Shown: positions 1-8,378 of the stretch, one piece after another | Layout of the letters: every line of letters begins with the position of its first letter | How positions within the stretch are numbered: position 1 is the first letter of the stretch | From: JAUVXJ01 sp034411995 | Lineage (GTDB): Bacteria > Chloroflexota > Anaerolineae > UBA7937 > B3-Chlor | Assembly: GCA_034411995.1 (NCBI GenBank) | Contig: DAOUME010000026.1 | Coordinates: 434,001 to 498,000, forward strand | DNA length: 64,000 nt | Direction of reading: 5' to 3' | Position numbers and translations under genes: made by a program | The notes under the pieces: generated by a model | Databases searched by the model: none | The model's input: only the letters and a program-made list of their open reading frames with translations | What the model was told of the DNA's origin: nothing

Positions 1-229
1 CCTGGAGGCTGGGAGGACCTACGAGAACCACCCGACAGCACTGCACCTGAGGGCCATGAATATGCTCTTCGAGGGACTCAAGGAAAAGGGAGCCATGCTG
101 ATCGTCCCCTCCAGCGCCGTAGACACCATGAACCTGGGAGGACTCGCGGGCCTTGCCGCGTACACAGGCGGCGTTCTCCCTCAGGATGCCGGGGCGAAAG
201 AGGGGGGAGACCAGCCACCCGAAATGTGA
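1..229 (+). CDS. SPFH/band-7 (stomatin-like) protein, 3' end only
   Basis: The reading frame beginning at base 2 is open to a TGA at 227-229 and gives about 75 residues. The stretch YENHPTALHLRAMNMLFEGL followed by KEKGAMLIVP resembles the end of SPFH/band-7 domains, where a helix with a 'P-x-A-L-x-L-R' core is followed by a short hydrophobic strand ending in P. After it comes a Gly-rich, acidic tail. SPFH proteins are membrane-associated oligomeric scaffolds. The 5' end lies outside the window, so the N-terminal membrane anchor cannot be seen. The gene is followed by a 123-base gap and then a same-strand GT-C gene. The family call rests on this short C-terminal segment only; it could be another coiled-coil protein. 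Confidence 0.65.
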   Translation, partial: LEAGRTYENHPTALHLRAMNMLFEGLKEKGAMLIVPSSAVDTMNLGGLAGLAAYTGGVLPQDAGAKEGGDQPPEM

Positions 230-352
230 TCCACCATCTCGCTGCGGAGTCACTGGCCATATCGGCATACGATGGCCAGAGCACCGGGCGCAGGCCAGGC
301 ACGTCTCACCCCTTTGCGCCGGGCCGTCTCCCGGCTGCGGAAGGGTGAGCGG

Positions 353-1903
353 ATGAGAGCCAGACCACTGAAGATCGGCATCGCTGCCCTGCTCTTCGCC
401 ACTTGCCTGGGCTGCTATTTCCTGACCCTCGCACCGACCATCACCTGGGAGCACGATGGCGCCGATAGTGGAGACCTGGTCACCGCAGCCTACACCCTCG
501 GTATCGCTCATCCGCCAGGCTACCCGTTGTTCATCCTGCTGGCCAGGCTCTTCATACTATTGCCTTTCGGCGAGGTGGCATACAGAGTCAACCTGATGTC
601 GGCGGTCCTCGCCGCCAGCGCAGCCACTGTGGTCTATCTGGTCATACTACTACTCCGTCCTCGTGACCTCCCCGCGCCAGGGACGCTCCCCATCGCTGCC
701 GCATCTGCGCTGCTCCTGGGGCTCTCCCGCACCTTCTGGGCCCAGGCCGTGATCGCCGAAGTCTACAGCCTGAACGCCCTCCTGGTGGCCCTACTTATCC
801 TCTTCGTTATCCTCTACAGCCACACTGAAGGGCGAAAGTGGCTCTGGGCCACGGCGCTGGCGCTGGGTCTCGGTCTGAGCAACCACTTCTCGGTGCTCTT
901 GTTCGTGCCTGGCACCCTGTTCCTCATCCTCAAGAGGCGGCGTCCGCAGCCTGCCACCTGTCTGGGAGCGGTGGCCTTCTTCCTGCTGGGGCTGAGCCCG
1001 TATCTCTACCTGCCCTTGCGCTCCGCGCAACATCCACCGCTGGTCTGGGGCGACCCTCATACCTGGTCTGGTTTCTGGTGGACCGTGTCGGCCAGAATCT
1101 ACGGACAGTACTTCCTGGGGCTACCGCTAGCCTACCTGCCGGCGCGCATCACCAGTTGGCTCGCTATGTTGCGCCAGCAGTTCACGTGGCTAGGTTTGGC
1201 CCTCGGGCTGGCTGGGGTGTGGGAGCTGTGGGAGGAGAACCGCCAGTGGCTGGTCTACTCCCTGACCTCGTTCGGAGCCGTCGTGATCTACTCGGTCACC
1301 TATGACACCACGGATTCCTACGTCTACCTCATACCATCCTACGTCATCTTCACCGTGTGGGTGGCGTGTGGCGCCTGGTACCTGCTTCGGGAAATCTGGC
1401 TGCCCTGGGCCACAAGAAGACGGGACCGCGGTTGGAACGGGTCCCGTCTGATCTGGGTTCCCAGCCTGTGCTTATTCTTGCTCCCGGTGCTGGTGGCCCG
1501 AACAAACCTGCCAGCGGTGAACCTGAGCGCTGACAGGGAAGCCTACGACTACGCGGCGCAGGTCTTCGCCTCCACCCCTCCCGACGCCGTGGTCCTGGCC
1601 GACACGGACGCCCACATCTTCTCCCTGTGGTACGTTCGCTACGTCGTGGCCACCGAGCCAGCGGCGGTTGTCGTGGCCGAAGGTCTCTTTCAGTACCAGT
1701 GGTACAGAGACGCGCTGCGCCGTGACCATCCTCAGCTCATCATTCCAGACGGCGAGGGCGATCCCCACGCCCAGATCTTCGGTTTCCTGGAGGCCAACCT
1801 GCCCCGACGCCCCATCTACCTCACGGACCGCGAAGACTGGATCCTGGAACGGTACGGGCTTGCCGCCACTGGGACCCTCTACAAGTTGGGGGTGAAAGGA
1901 TAG
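353..1903 (+). CDS. DUF2723 (TMEM260-like) GT-C membrane glycosyltransferase
   Basis: A polytopic membrane protein of 516 residues with about ten hydrophobic segments. The signature of DUF2723 is clear near residues 30-60: an acidic first-loop motif (DSGDL), then TLGIAHPPGYPLF. GT-C enzymes carry catalytic Asp in this first extracytoplasmic loop and use lipid-phosphate sugars. The human member TMEM260 is a protein O-mannosyltransferase. The C-terminal 130 residues form a soluble region with a DTDAHIFSLWY segment. ATG 353 was chosen because it is preceded by an AAGGGTGAG ribosome site; the frame is open further upstream to 272 but that extension is Arg-rich and unlike the family. Its 3' end overlaps the convergent gene by 25 bases. 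The acceptor and sugar are unknown. Confidence 0.85.
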   Translation: MRARPLKIGIAALLFATCLGCYFLTLAPTITWEHDGADSGDLVTAAYTLGIAHPPGYPLFILLARLFILLPFGEVAYRVNLMSAVLAASAATVVYLVILLLRPRDLPAPGTLPIAAASALLLGLSRTFWAQAVIAEVYSLNALLVALLILFVILYSHTEGRKWLWATALALGLGLSNHFSVLLFVPGTLFLILKRRRPQPATCLGAVAFFLLGLSPYLYLPLRSAQHPPLVWGDPHTWSGFWWTVSARIYGQYFLGLPLAYLPARITSWLAMLRQQFTWLGLALGLAGVWELWEENRQWLVYSLTSFGAVVIYSVTYDTTDSYVYLIPSYVIFTVWVACGAWYLLREIWLPWATRRRDRGWNGSRLIWVPSLCLFLLPVLVARTNLPAVNLSADREAYDYAAQVFASTPPDAVVLADTDAHIFSLWYVRYVVATEPAAVVVAEGLFQYQWYRDALRRDHPQLIIPDGEGDPHAQIFGFLEANLPRRPIYLTDREDWILERYGLAATGTLYKLGVKG

Positions 1904-2331
1904 GTCACTTCCCATTCACCGCCCGTCGATCTCATCTCTACCAGCAAGCGGGCCACCTTGCCCGTGCCTCCAAGCTTGTAATGCAATATCACCTTGAAGT
2001 ACTGGTACTCCCCGCGCTGGGCGATGCTGTCGACCTCGATCGCTTCCATCTCCATCTTCTCGCCGCCCAGCAACTCCTTGATGCCCTTGGCGAAATCCAC
2101 CTCGGAGAGTTTGCGACCCAAGACCATCAGATCGGCGTCGGGGGTCATCCCGTACATGACCCCGTAGTCGCCGTCGGCCATGGCGGTGAAATAGGTGTCC
2201 AGCGCCCTCTCCGCTGTCGGACCGAACCGCCGCTGATACCAGGAGTACCCCTGGTAGACTCCTACGGCGATGGCGAAGATCACCACCGCGCCACCCAGCG
2301 CGGCGCCCCAAAGCAAGAGACGCTCCCTCAT
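1879..2331 (-). CDS. Small membrane-anchored NTF2-like (DUF4878-type) protein
   Basis: 150 residues. One N-terminal transmembrane helix (about residues 7-27) is followed by a soluble domain of about 115 residues. The pattern 'A-L-D-T-Y-F-T-A-M-A-D-G-D-Y' followed by alternating strands resembles NTF2-like/DUF4878 domains that often decorate exported lipoproteins. No catalytic motif is visible. It starts 3 bases after the gyrA stop on the same strand, so it is probably read through from gyrA. Its last 25 bases are antisense to the end of the convergent DUF2723 gene. Family assignment is by fold pattern only. Confidence 0.65.
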   Translation of the reverse strand: MRERLLLWGAALGGAVVIFAIAVGVYQGYSWYQRRFGPTAERALDTYFTAMADGDYGVMYGMTPDADLMVLGRKLSEVDFAKGIKELLGGEKMEMEAIEVDSIAQRGEYQYFKVILHYKLGGTGKVARLLVEMRSTGGEWEVTYPFTPNL

Positions 2332-2334
2332 TCT

Positions 2335-4806
2335 CTACCCTCCATCAGGCGGCTCGCGACGCTTCTTAGCGCCTCCGCTCAGGACTGCGATTGACGCCAC
2401 GGTGTCTCCTCTCTTGAGGCGCATAACCCGCACACCGCGAGTGGCGCGACCCTGTTGGGTTATGTTCTTCACCTGTGTGCGCAAGACCATGCCCTTGGAT
2501 GTGATCAGGGTTACCTCCTCCCTCGGCTCCACAACCTTGGCGTCTGCAATGCTGCCCACCTCATCCAGCCGTTTGGCATCTATGGTCAGCACGCCCTTTC
2601 CGTAGCGGCTCTGGACTGGATACTCGGCGAGTTCCGTCCGTTTGCCAAAGCCATTCTCTGTCACCACCAGCAGGTTGGCCCTGGGTCGGACCACATCCAT
2701 CGCTGCCACCCGGTCTTTGCCCTCGAGTCTCACAGCCATCACCCCGGAGGCGACGCGCCCCATGGGCCGGATATCCGTCTCCTGGAAACGGATAGCCTGG
2801 CCAAGCTCGGTGACCATTACCACCTGCTGCCGCCCCGTGGTCAGCTTGACCCAGCGCAGCTCGTCCCCATCTTCGAGTGTCATGGCAATGAGCCCACTGG
2901 GCCGTACGGAGGAGAACTCTTGCAGTGAGGTGCGCTTGATCTTCCCCATTCTCGTGGCCATCACCAGGAAACCTTCTTGCTCGAAATCGGAGACGGCTAT
3001 CACGGCGGTCACAGACTCTCCGCGCTCCAGGGCTACGAGGTTGACCAGCGGCAGTCCCCTGGCCCGACGCCCGACATCAGGCACCTGATACACCCTCTCG
3101 TGGTAGACCTTGCCCTTGTCCGTGAAGAAGAGGAGTCCGTCGAGGGTGTTGGCCAGCAGGAGGTGCTCCACAACGTCTTCCTCGCGGGTGCCGGCCCCCG
3201 CCACGCCCTTTCCCCCACGCTTCTGACGCGAGTAGGTCTGGGCCGAGACGCGCTTGATGTATCCCCTCTCCGTGAGGCTGACGAGCACGTCTTCCTCAGC
3301 GACAAGATCTTCTGCCGCCAGGTCCCCTTCAGCATCGGGGCTGATCATCGTTCGACGCACTCCCCCATACTCCTTTTTCAACTCCGTCAGGTCTTCCTTG
3401 ACCAGATACAGGATCTTGCGCGGGTTGGCCAGCAGATCCTCGAAGTAGGCGATTCTCTGAATCACTTCGGTGTACTCATCCTCTATCCGTTTGCGCTCCA
3501 GTGCCGCCAGGCGGCGCAGTTGCATCTCCAGAATAGCGTCCGCCTGAGCCTTGCTCAGCTTGAACCTACGCATGAGGTTCTTTCGCGCCGTATCCACCGT
3601 GCGCGAGCCACGGATCGTGGCGATCACCTCATCCAGATGTTCCAGTGCGATGCGCAAACCCTCCAGGATGTGCGCCCTCTCTCTGGCCTTCGTCAGGTCG
3701 TGACGTGTGCGACGGGTGATGATCTCCCGGCGGTGCTCGATATAGTGGGCCATCATGCGCTTGAGGGTAAGCACGCGGGGCACGCCATCGACCAGGGCTA
3801 GCATGTTGACGCCGAAGGTACTCTGCATCTGAGTGTACTTGAAGAGTTGATTGAGCACGGTGCGCGGCTGTGAGCCCCGCTTCAACTCGATCACGATACT
3901 CATCCCGTGACGATCCGACTCATCACGCAGATCGGAGATGCTCTCGATGCGTTTGTTGCGCACCAACTCAGCGATTCTCTCGATGAGCCTGGCCTTGTTG
4001 ACCTGATAGGGGAGCTCGGTGACCATGATGCGGTGCCGGTTCCCTCGCATCTCTTCGATGTGCGCTTTGGCTCGTATGACCACCAACCCCTTGCCCGTGG
4101 CGTACGCCGAGCGAATCCCCTCTTCACCCAGAATAACGCCCCCGGTAGGAAAGTCGGGACCTCTGATCAAGGCCAGGAGATCGTCTGGAGCTATGTCATC
4201 CAGCTTGTCGTAGTTATCGACGAGGTAGATCAGGCCGTCGCAGATCTCACTCAGATTGTGCGGAGGTATGTTGGTCGCCATTCCCACCGCGATGCCGGAC
4301 GCCCCGTTCACCAGCAGGTTGGGCAGCTTGGCAGGCAGGACCGACGGCTCCTGGAGTGTCCCGTCGAAGTTGTCGACGAAATCGACGGTATCCCTGTCTA
4401 TGTCGGCCAGCATCCCTTCGGCGATGGCGTGCAGACGGGCCTCGGTGTATCGCATGGCCGCGGCGCCATCGCCATCCACCGAGCCGAAGTTCCCCTGGCC
4501 GTCGACCAGAGGGTATCGCATCGAGAAGTCCTGAGCCATGCGCACCATGGCATCGTACACAGCCGCGTCGCCGTGCGGATGGTACTTGCCCAGCACCTCT
4601 CCGACGATGCGGGCGCTCTTCTTGTAGGGCCGGTCGTGACGCAAGCTCATGTCATGCATGGCGTACAGAATACGCCGGTGGACAGGTTTGAGCCCGTCAC
4701 TGGCATCAGGCAGAGCCCTGGCCACGATCACGCTCATAGCGTAGTCGAGGTAGGAACCCTCCATTTCCTCATCTATGTCTACGCGTCTGACCGTACCAAG
4801 CTCCAT
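2335..4806 (-). CDS. gyrA: DNA gyrase subunit A
   Basis: 823 residues. Subunit A of DNA gyrase, which breaks and rejoins DNA to introduce negative supercoils. The winged-helix/tower core runs to about residue 490. The catalytic tyrosine sits in AAMRYTEARL, and KYHPHGDAAVYD is the quinolone-determining region. The C-terminal half is a beta-pinwheel of about six blades, and a GyrA-box variant QKRGGKG near residue 535 argues for gyrase over topoisomerase IV (ParC). The residue equivalent to E. coli Ser83 is Ala; Asp87 is kept. ATG 4806 was chosen because GGGAG lies 9 bases upstream; six extra codons to 4824 lack such a site. A TATAAT promoter lies at 4844-4849. A small membrane protein follows 3 bases downstream. 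Confidence 0.96.
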   Translation of the reverse strand: MELGTVRRVDIDEEMEGSYLDYAMSVIVARALPDASDGLKPVHRRILYAMHDMSLRHDRPYKKSARIVGEVLGKYHPHGDAAVYDAMVRMAQDFSMRYPLVDGQGNFGSVDGDGAAAMRYTEARLHAIAEGMLADIDRDTVDFVDNFDGTLQEPSVLPAKLPNLLVNGASGIAVGMATNIPPHNLSEICDGLIYLVDNYDKLDDIAPDDLLALIRGPDFPTGGVILGEEGIRSAYATGKGLVVIRAKAHIEEMRGNRHRIMVTELPYQVNKARLIERIAELVRNKRIESISDLRDESDRHGMSIVIELKRGSQPRTVLNQLFKYTQMQSTFGVNMLALVDGVPRVLTLKRMMAHYIEHRREIITRRTRHDLTKARERAHILEGLRIALEHLDEVIATIRGSRTVDTARKNLMRRFKLSKAQADAILEMQLRRLAALERKRIEDEYTEVIQRIAYFEDLLANPRKILYLVKEDLTELKKEYGGVRRTMISPDAEGDLAAEDLVAEEDVLVSLTERGYIKRVSAQTYSRQKRGGKGVAGAGTREEDVVEHLLLANTLDGLLFFTDKGKVYHERVYQVPDVGRRARGLPLVNLVALERGESVTAVIAVSDFEQEGFLVMATRMGKIKRTSLQEFSSVRPSGLIAMTLEDGDELRWVKLTTGRQQVVMVTELGQAIRFQETDIRPMGRVASGVMAVRLEGKDRVAAMDVVRPRANLLVVTENGFGKRTELAEYPVQSRYGKGVLTIDAKRLDEVGSIADAKVVEPREEVTLITSKGMVLRTQVKNITQQGRATRGVRVMRLKRGDTVASIAVLSGGAKKRREPPDGG

Positions 4807-4843
4807 ACACGACACTCCCTTCACACAGCCTGACCCTCAACCG

Positions 4844-4872
4844 ATTATACCTCAATCACCGTCGGAATTCCA
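4844..4872 (-). promoter_or_regulatory. Probable gyrA promoter
   Basis: A perfect TATAAT -10 box (minus strand, bases 4849-4844) with a weak -35 candidate TGGAAT 17 bases upstream. It lies about 40 bases before the chosen gyrA start and directly behind the groEL terminator. The -35 matches only three of six consensus bases. Confidence 0.55.
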
Positions 4873-4909
4873 TGATAAAAGAAGAAGCCCCTCTGAGGAG
4901 AGGGGCTTC
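4872..4909 (-). terminator. Rho-independent terminator of groES-groEL
   Basis: An 11-bp perfect stem (4884-4894 with 4899-4909) with a 4-base loop. On the minus strand it is followed by a T-rich run (TTCTTTTATC). It starts 14 bases after the groEL stop and ends the chaperone operon just ahead of the gyrA promoter. Confidence 0.9.
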
Positions 4910-4922
4910 GCCAACACTCACC

Positions 4923-6557
4923 CTAGTACTGGGGCATGGGCGGCATCGGAGGTTCTTCCTTGGGGATGTCGGAGACCAGCGCTTCCGTGGTGAGGATCAT
5001 GGCCGCGATACTGGCTGCGTTCTCCACAGCGGAACGGGTCACCTTCACCGGGTCAATGATGCCCTTCTCGGTCATGTCGCCGAAATCCTCGGCCAGCACG
5101 TCGTAGCCGATGCTCGTGTTTTTCGCCTGCTTCTGCTCACGCCGTACTTCCTCCAGGACCACAGCTCCATCCCTGCCGGAGTTCTCGACGATCTGTCGCA
5201 GCGGCTCCTCGAGCGCACGGCGTACAATAGTGACACCGGTCGCCTCGTCGCCCGTCAACTGCTTGAGGTCCTTGGCCTTGTCGATGGCTTCGATGGCGTT
5301 GATCAAGGCCACACCGCCGCCAGGGACGATACCCTCCTCCACAGCTGCACGAGTGGCAGAGAGAGCATCCTCCACGCGATGCTTCTTTTCCTTCAGCTCC
5401 ACCTCAGTCCCGGCACCGACCTTCACGATGGCCACGCCACCGGCCAGCTTGGCCAGTCGCTCCTGTAGCTTTTCCTTGTCGTAGTCGGATGTAGTGGTCT
5501 CGATCTGAGCCTTGATCTGCTCGATCCGGCCCTTGATGTCGGACTCATCACCCTTGCCCTCAATGATCGTCGTGTCATCTTTGGTGGCGACGATCTTGCC
5601 AGCCTTGCCCAGGTCGTTGATGGTCGCTGTTTCGAGCTTGCGCCCCACCTCCTCACTGATAACTGTTCCGCCGGTCAGAACGGCGATATCCTGCAACATG
5701 GCCTTGCGCCGATCGCCAAAGCCCGGCGCCTTGACCGCCAGGGCGTTGAACACGCCCCGAAGTCTGTTCAGTACCAGTGTGGCCAGGGCCTCTCCCTCCA
5801 CGTCCTCAGCAATGACCACCACTTCCCGCTTGCCGACCTGCGCCAGCTTCTCCAACACGGGCACTATGTCAGTAGCGGCAGAGATCTTCTTGTCGGTGAT
5901 CAAGATATACGGCTCGTCCAGTACCGATTCCTGACGCTCTGGGTCGGTGATGAAGTATGGGGACATGTAGCCGCGGTCCAGCTGCATACCTTCCACATAC
6001 TCCTTCTCGAAACCAAGCCCCTTGCCCTCTTCGACGGTGATCACGCCATCTTTGCCGACCTTGTCCATCACCTCGGCGATCAACTCGCCGATCTCCGTGT
6101 CGGCAGCGGAAATGGCCGCCACGTGGGCGATCTCTTCCCTGCCCTTGACCTCCAGGCTCATATCCCTCAGGGCCTGCACAACGATCTTGGTGGTCTTCTC
6201 GATGCCACGCTTGAGGATCATCGGGTTGGCACCCGCCGCCACGTTCTTCAGCCCCTCGTTGACGATCATCTGGGCCAACACAGTCGCCGTGGTCGTACCA
6301 TCGCCCGCCACATCGTTCGTCCTCGTGGCCGCTTCCTTCAGGAGCTGTGCTCCCATGTTCTCGAAGGGTTCCTCCAACTCGATGTCCTTGGCCACGGTAA
6401 CTCCGTCGTGGGTGATCGTCGGCGCACCGAACTTCTTGTCCAAGGCCACGTTCCGGCCCTTCGGACCCAGTGTCGTCTTCACGGCCCCGGCCAGGGTGTC
6501 AATCCCTTTCTTCAAATCTCGACGAGCTTCCTCGGAGAATACCAGCTGTTTTGCCAT
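4923..6557 (-). CDS. groEL: 60-kDa chaperonin GroEL
   Basis: 544 residues, full family length. It assembles as a double heptameric ring that folds proteins in the cytoplasm with ATP. The ATP-binding segment is intact (TTLGPKGRNV near residue 30, GDGTTTATVL near 86), as are GVAIVKVGAGTE in the intermediate region and PGGGVAL near residue 413. The C-terminal tail reads PPMPPMPQY rather than the usual Gly-Gly-Met repeats. An AGGAGGT ribosome site lies 8 bases before the ATG. groES precedes it by 92 bases, and that gap can form small GC hairpins. Expression is expected to follow the CIRCE operator upstream of groES. Confidence 0.98.
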   Translation of the reverse strand: MAKQLVFSEEARRDLKKGIDTLAGAVKTTLGPKGRNVALDKKFGAPTITHDGVTVAKDIELEEPFENMGAQLLKEAATRTNDVAGDGTTTATVLAQMIVNEGLKNVAAGANPMILKRGIEKTTKIVVQALRDMSLEVKGREEIAHVAAISAADTEIGELIAEVMDKVGKDGVITVEEGKGLGFEKEYVEGMQLDRGYMSPYFITDPERQESVLDEPYILITDKKISAATDIVPVLEKLAQVGKREVVVIAEDVEGEALATLVLNRLRGVFNALAVKAPGFGDRRKAMLQDIAVLTGGTVISEEVGRKLETATINDLGKAGKIVATKDDTTIIEGKGDESDIKGRIEQIKAQIETTTSDYDKEKLQERLAKLAGGVAIVKVGAGTEVELKEKKHRVEDALSATRAAVEEGIVPGGGVALINAIEAIDKAKDLKQLTGDEATGVTIVRRALEEPLRQIVENSGRDGAVVLEEVRREQKQAKNTSIGYDVLAEDFGDMTEKGIIDPVKVTRSAVENAASIAAMILTTEALVSDIPKEEPPMPPMPQY

Positions 6558-6649
6558 CCTGTTCTACCTCCTGTCTGGTGATCGATACTGTTTCTTGGTG
6601 GAAAACGGTGGAGCCCTGGCCAACAGCCAGTGCTGGCTCTACCACTTCC

Positions 6650-6961
6650 TTACTTCTTCTTCGCCTTGCCTTCCAGAATGGCGAGGATATCCTTCTCGCC
6701 CAAGATCAGGTACTTCGTATCGTCCAGCTTCACTTCCGTACCTGCATACTTGGCGAAGACCACGCGGTCCCCTTGTTTGACCTCCATAGGAGCGCGCTCT
6801 CCAGTGTCCAGCAAACGCCCTGGCCCAACGGCCACCACGATGGCCTCCTGGGGCTTCTCCTTGGCAGTCTCGGGCACATAGATGCCAGAAGCTGTCATCT
6901 CTTCTTGCTCAACGGCCTCGACGACTATCCGATCAGCCAGCGGTTTGAGCTTTAGCGCCAT
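6650..6961 (-). CDS. groES: 10-kDa co-chaperonin GroES
   Basis: 103 residues. Lid of the GroEL chamber. The core LKPLADRIVVE, mobile loop region TASGIYVPETAKEKPQEA and the GDRVVFAKYAGTEVK strand are all typical. The start at 6961 (MALKLKPLADR) was chosen because a strong GAAGGAGGT ribosome site sits 8 bases upstream. The frame continues 16 codons further to 7009, but that part has no family resemblance. It is the first gene of a groES-groEL operon, with a sigma-70-type promoter at 7055-7083 and a CIRCE operator between promoter and gene. Confidence 0.97.
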   Translation of the reverse strand: MALKLKPLADRIVVEAVEQEEMTASGIYVPETAKEKPQEAIVVAVGPGRLLDTGERAPMEVKQGDRVVFAKYAGTEVKLDDTKYLILGEKDILAILEGKAKKK

Positions 6962-7013
6962 GTTCAAGACCTCCTTCTTTAACTGTTCTCTTTGTACCGC
7001 TCTGTCCAAGCAC

Positions 7014-7050
7014 GTAAATTAGCACTCTCGGTCAAAGAGTGCTAATTTAC
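7014..7050 (-). promoter_or_regulatory. CIRCE operator (HrcA binding site), extended palindrome
   Basis: The canonical TTAGCACTC-N9-GAGTGCTAA lies at 7019-7045 with no mismatch. The symmetry continues 5 more bases on each side, giving perfect 14-base arms (7014-7027 and 7037-7050). It covers the predicted transcription start of groES. HrcA repression of groES-groEL through CIRCE is well established in other bacteria. hrcA itself is not in the window. Confidence 0.96.
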
Positions 7051-7054
7051 ATAT

Positions 7055-7083
7055 ATCATACAAGATTCTCGCCAAAAGTGCAA
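7055..7083 (-). promoter_or_regulatory. groES-groEL promoter
   Basis: Minus-strand TTGCAC (7083-7078), a 17-base spacer, and TATGAT (7060-7055). The predicted start of transcription near 7048 falls inside the CIRCE palindrome, so HrcA binding would block initiation. Confidence 0.85.
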
Positions 7084-7262
7084 ACCTGTTCAGAGAAATC
7101 CAGAACGCGGTTAGTTCCCCTCTTCGGCCAGAATCTCCCTCTTAGTCGTAAAATCTCCTTTTTCCCGCCACGTGCACCCTATTGCAGTCGTCACCCGCGG
7201 GACACGCTAGGCAGCGCAATCTCCAAGTCGACACCTGATCGAAGCCCTGGTCCCACGATGGC

Positions 7263-8369
7263 TTACTGCTCGCAGTAGTCGAGGCCATCCCAGGCCGGCT
7301 GCGCCCAGACATCGAGCTGCAGGGCCATCTCGAAATACGGCACGGCCTGCTCGCAGTCCTCCGCCAGGTTGATGTAGCACCAGCCCAGCGCGTAGTAGTA
7401 CTCCGGAGCCTGCGAACCGAGCTCTATGGCCTTCAGAAAGCTAGGGATGGCATCTTCCCAGCGCATCAGTCGGAAGTAGGCTATCCCCAGATGCCCTTGA
7501 GCAGCGGCGTACTCTGGGTCCTCCTCAACGGCCTTCCGGAATCTATCTGCAGCTCTTTCGAACTCGCCCTGATCAAGATAGACCTGACCCAGAGTGTCAT
7601 AGACTTCCGGATTATCTGGGTCCACGTTCTCGGCGAGTTCCAACTGGGCGGTAGCCAGTTCGTACTTTCCCAACACGCGATAGGCCCGCGCCAGGCGGAC
7701 GTACAGAAAGCCGAGGTTCGGTTGGAGGAGAGACGCCTCCGCGTACTCGGCAACCGCCAGGCTATAGTTGCCCATCTTCTCGTGCACATAGCCCAGATTG
7801 AGATGCGTCACCCAACTCGACCCATCCAACCGGACGGCCGTGTTGGCGCTCTCCAGAGCCTCACTCCAGCGATCCTTGTCCGCGTAGGCCTCCGCCAGAT
7901 AGGCATAACCCTCGGCCTGGTTCGAATCCAGCTCGATGGCCCTGAGGGCAGCGGCCACAGCATCGTCGTACTGTCCATTCCAGTCCAGCACCATAGCATG
8001 GAGGGCTTGAACCTCTGCGTTCTCTGGCGCCAGTTCGACAGCCTTAGTCGTCTTCTCCAGAGCGTCCGGGTATCGTCGCCGCAGGGTCAAGAGCCGTCCC
8101 CAGCGCGCATATGCGATGGCGTTATCCGGGTCCAACTCGGCTGCTCGCCCATATTCCACCAGAGCCGCGTCGATCTCACCCGCTTCGAAAAGGGTATCTC
8201 CCTGCTCGACGTGCCCCGCAGCGGTCTCCACCGGCTGGGGTGGAGGCTCCTGTCCCACCAGCTCGGGTCTCTTCACGATCGCATACACAGCCAGGGCGGC
8301 CAGAATGATCAAGAGGAGCAATATCCAGGCCAGGAAACGTCCCCGCTTCTTCTCCGGTTGTATGTACAT
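7263..8369 (-). CDS. Membrane-anchored TPR-repeat protein
   Basis: 368 residues. A short basic N-terminus and one transmembrane helix (about residues 12-32) are followed by a Pro-Gln linker. About nine tetratricopeptide repeats then run to the C-terminus; the A-x-x-x-x-G/A-x(7)-A and P-x-N/D-x-x repeat pattern is clear (for example 'LDPDNAIAYARWGRLL', 'VDPDNPEVYDTLGQVY'). Such proteins are scaffolds for protein-protein contacts. The partner is unknown. It starts 9 bases after the DUF3048 stop, so the two are probably co-transcribed with gatB. It ends about 180 bases before the groES promoter with no obvious terminator. Confidence 0.85.
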   Translation of the reverse strand: MYIQPEKKRGRFLAWILLLLIILAALAVYAIVKRPELVGQEPPPQPVETAAGHVEQGDTLFEAGEIDAALVEYGRAAELDPDNAIAYARWGRLLTLRRRYPDALEKTTKAVELAPENAEVQALHAMVLDWNGQYDDAVAAALRAIELDSNQAEGYAYLAEAYADKDRWSEALESANTAVRLDGSSWVTHLNLGYVHEKMGNYSLAVAEYAEASLLQPNLGFLYVRLARAYRVLGKYELATAQLELAENVDPDNPEVYDTLGQVYLDQGEFERAADRFRKAVEEDPEYAAAQGHLGIAYFRLMRWEDAIPSFLKAIELGSQAPEYYYALGWCYINLAEDCEQAVPYFEMALQLDVWAQPAWDGLDYCEQ

Positions 8370-8378
8370 CTGCCCTGA

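Noticed and set aside
78..302. A 74-residue minus-strand frame at the window start
   Set aside because: It is the shadow of the SPFH 3' end, whose plus-strand frame has recognisable family features.
2335..4806. Calling this gene parC
   Set aside because: A GyrA-box variant QKRGGKG and a six-bladed C-terminal domain point to gyrase.
3907..4833. A 308-residue plus-strand frame opposite gyrA
   Set aside because: A long antisense frame is expected in GC-rich coding DNA; it has no domain pattern while the minus strand is plainly gyrA.
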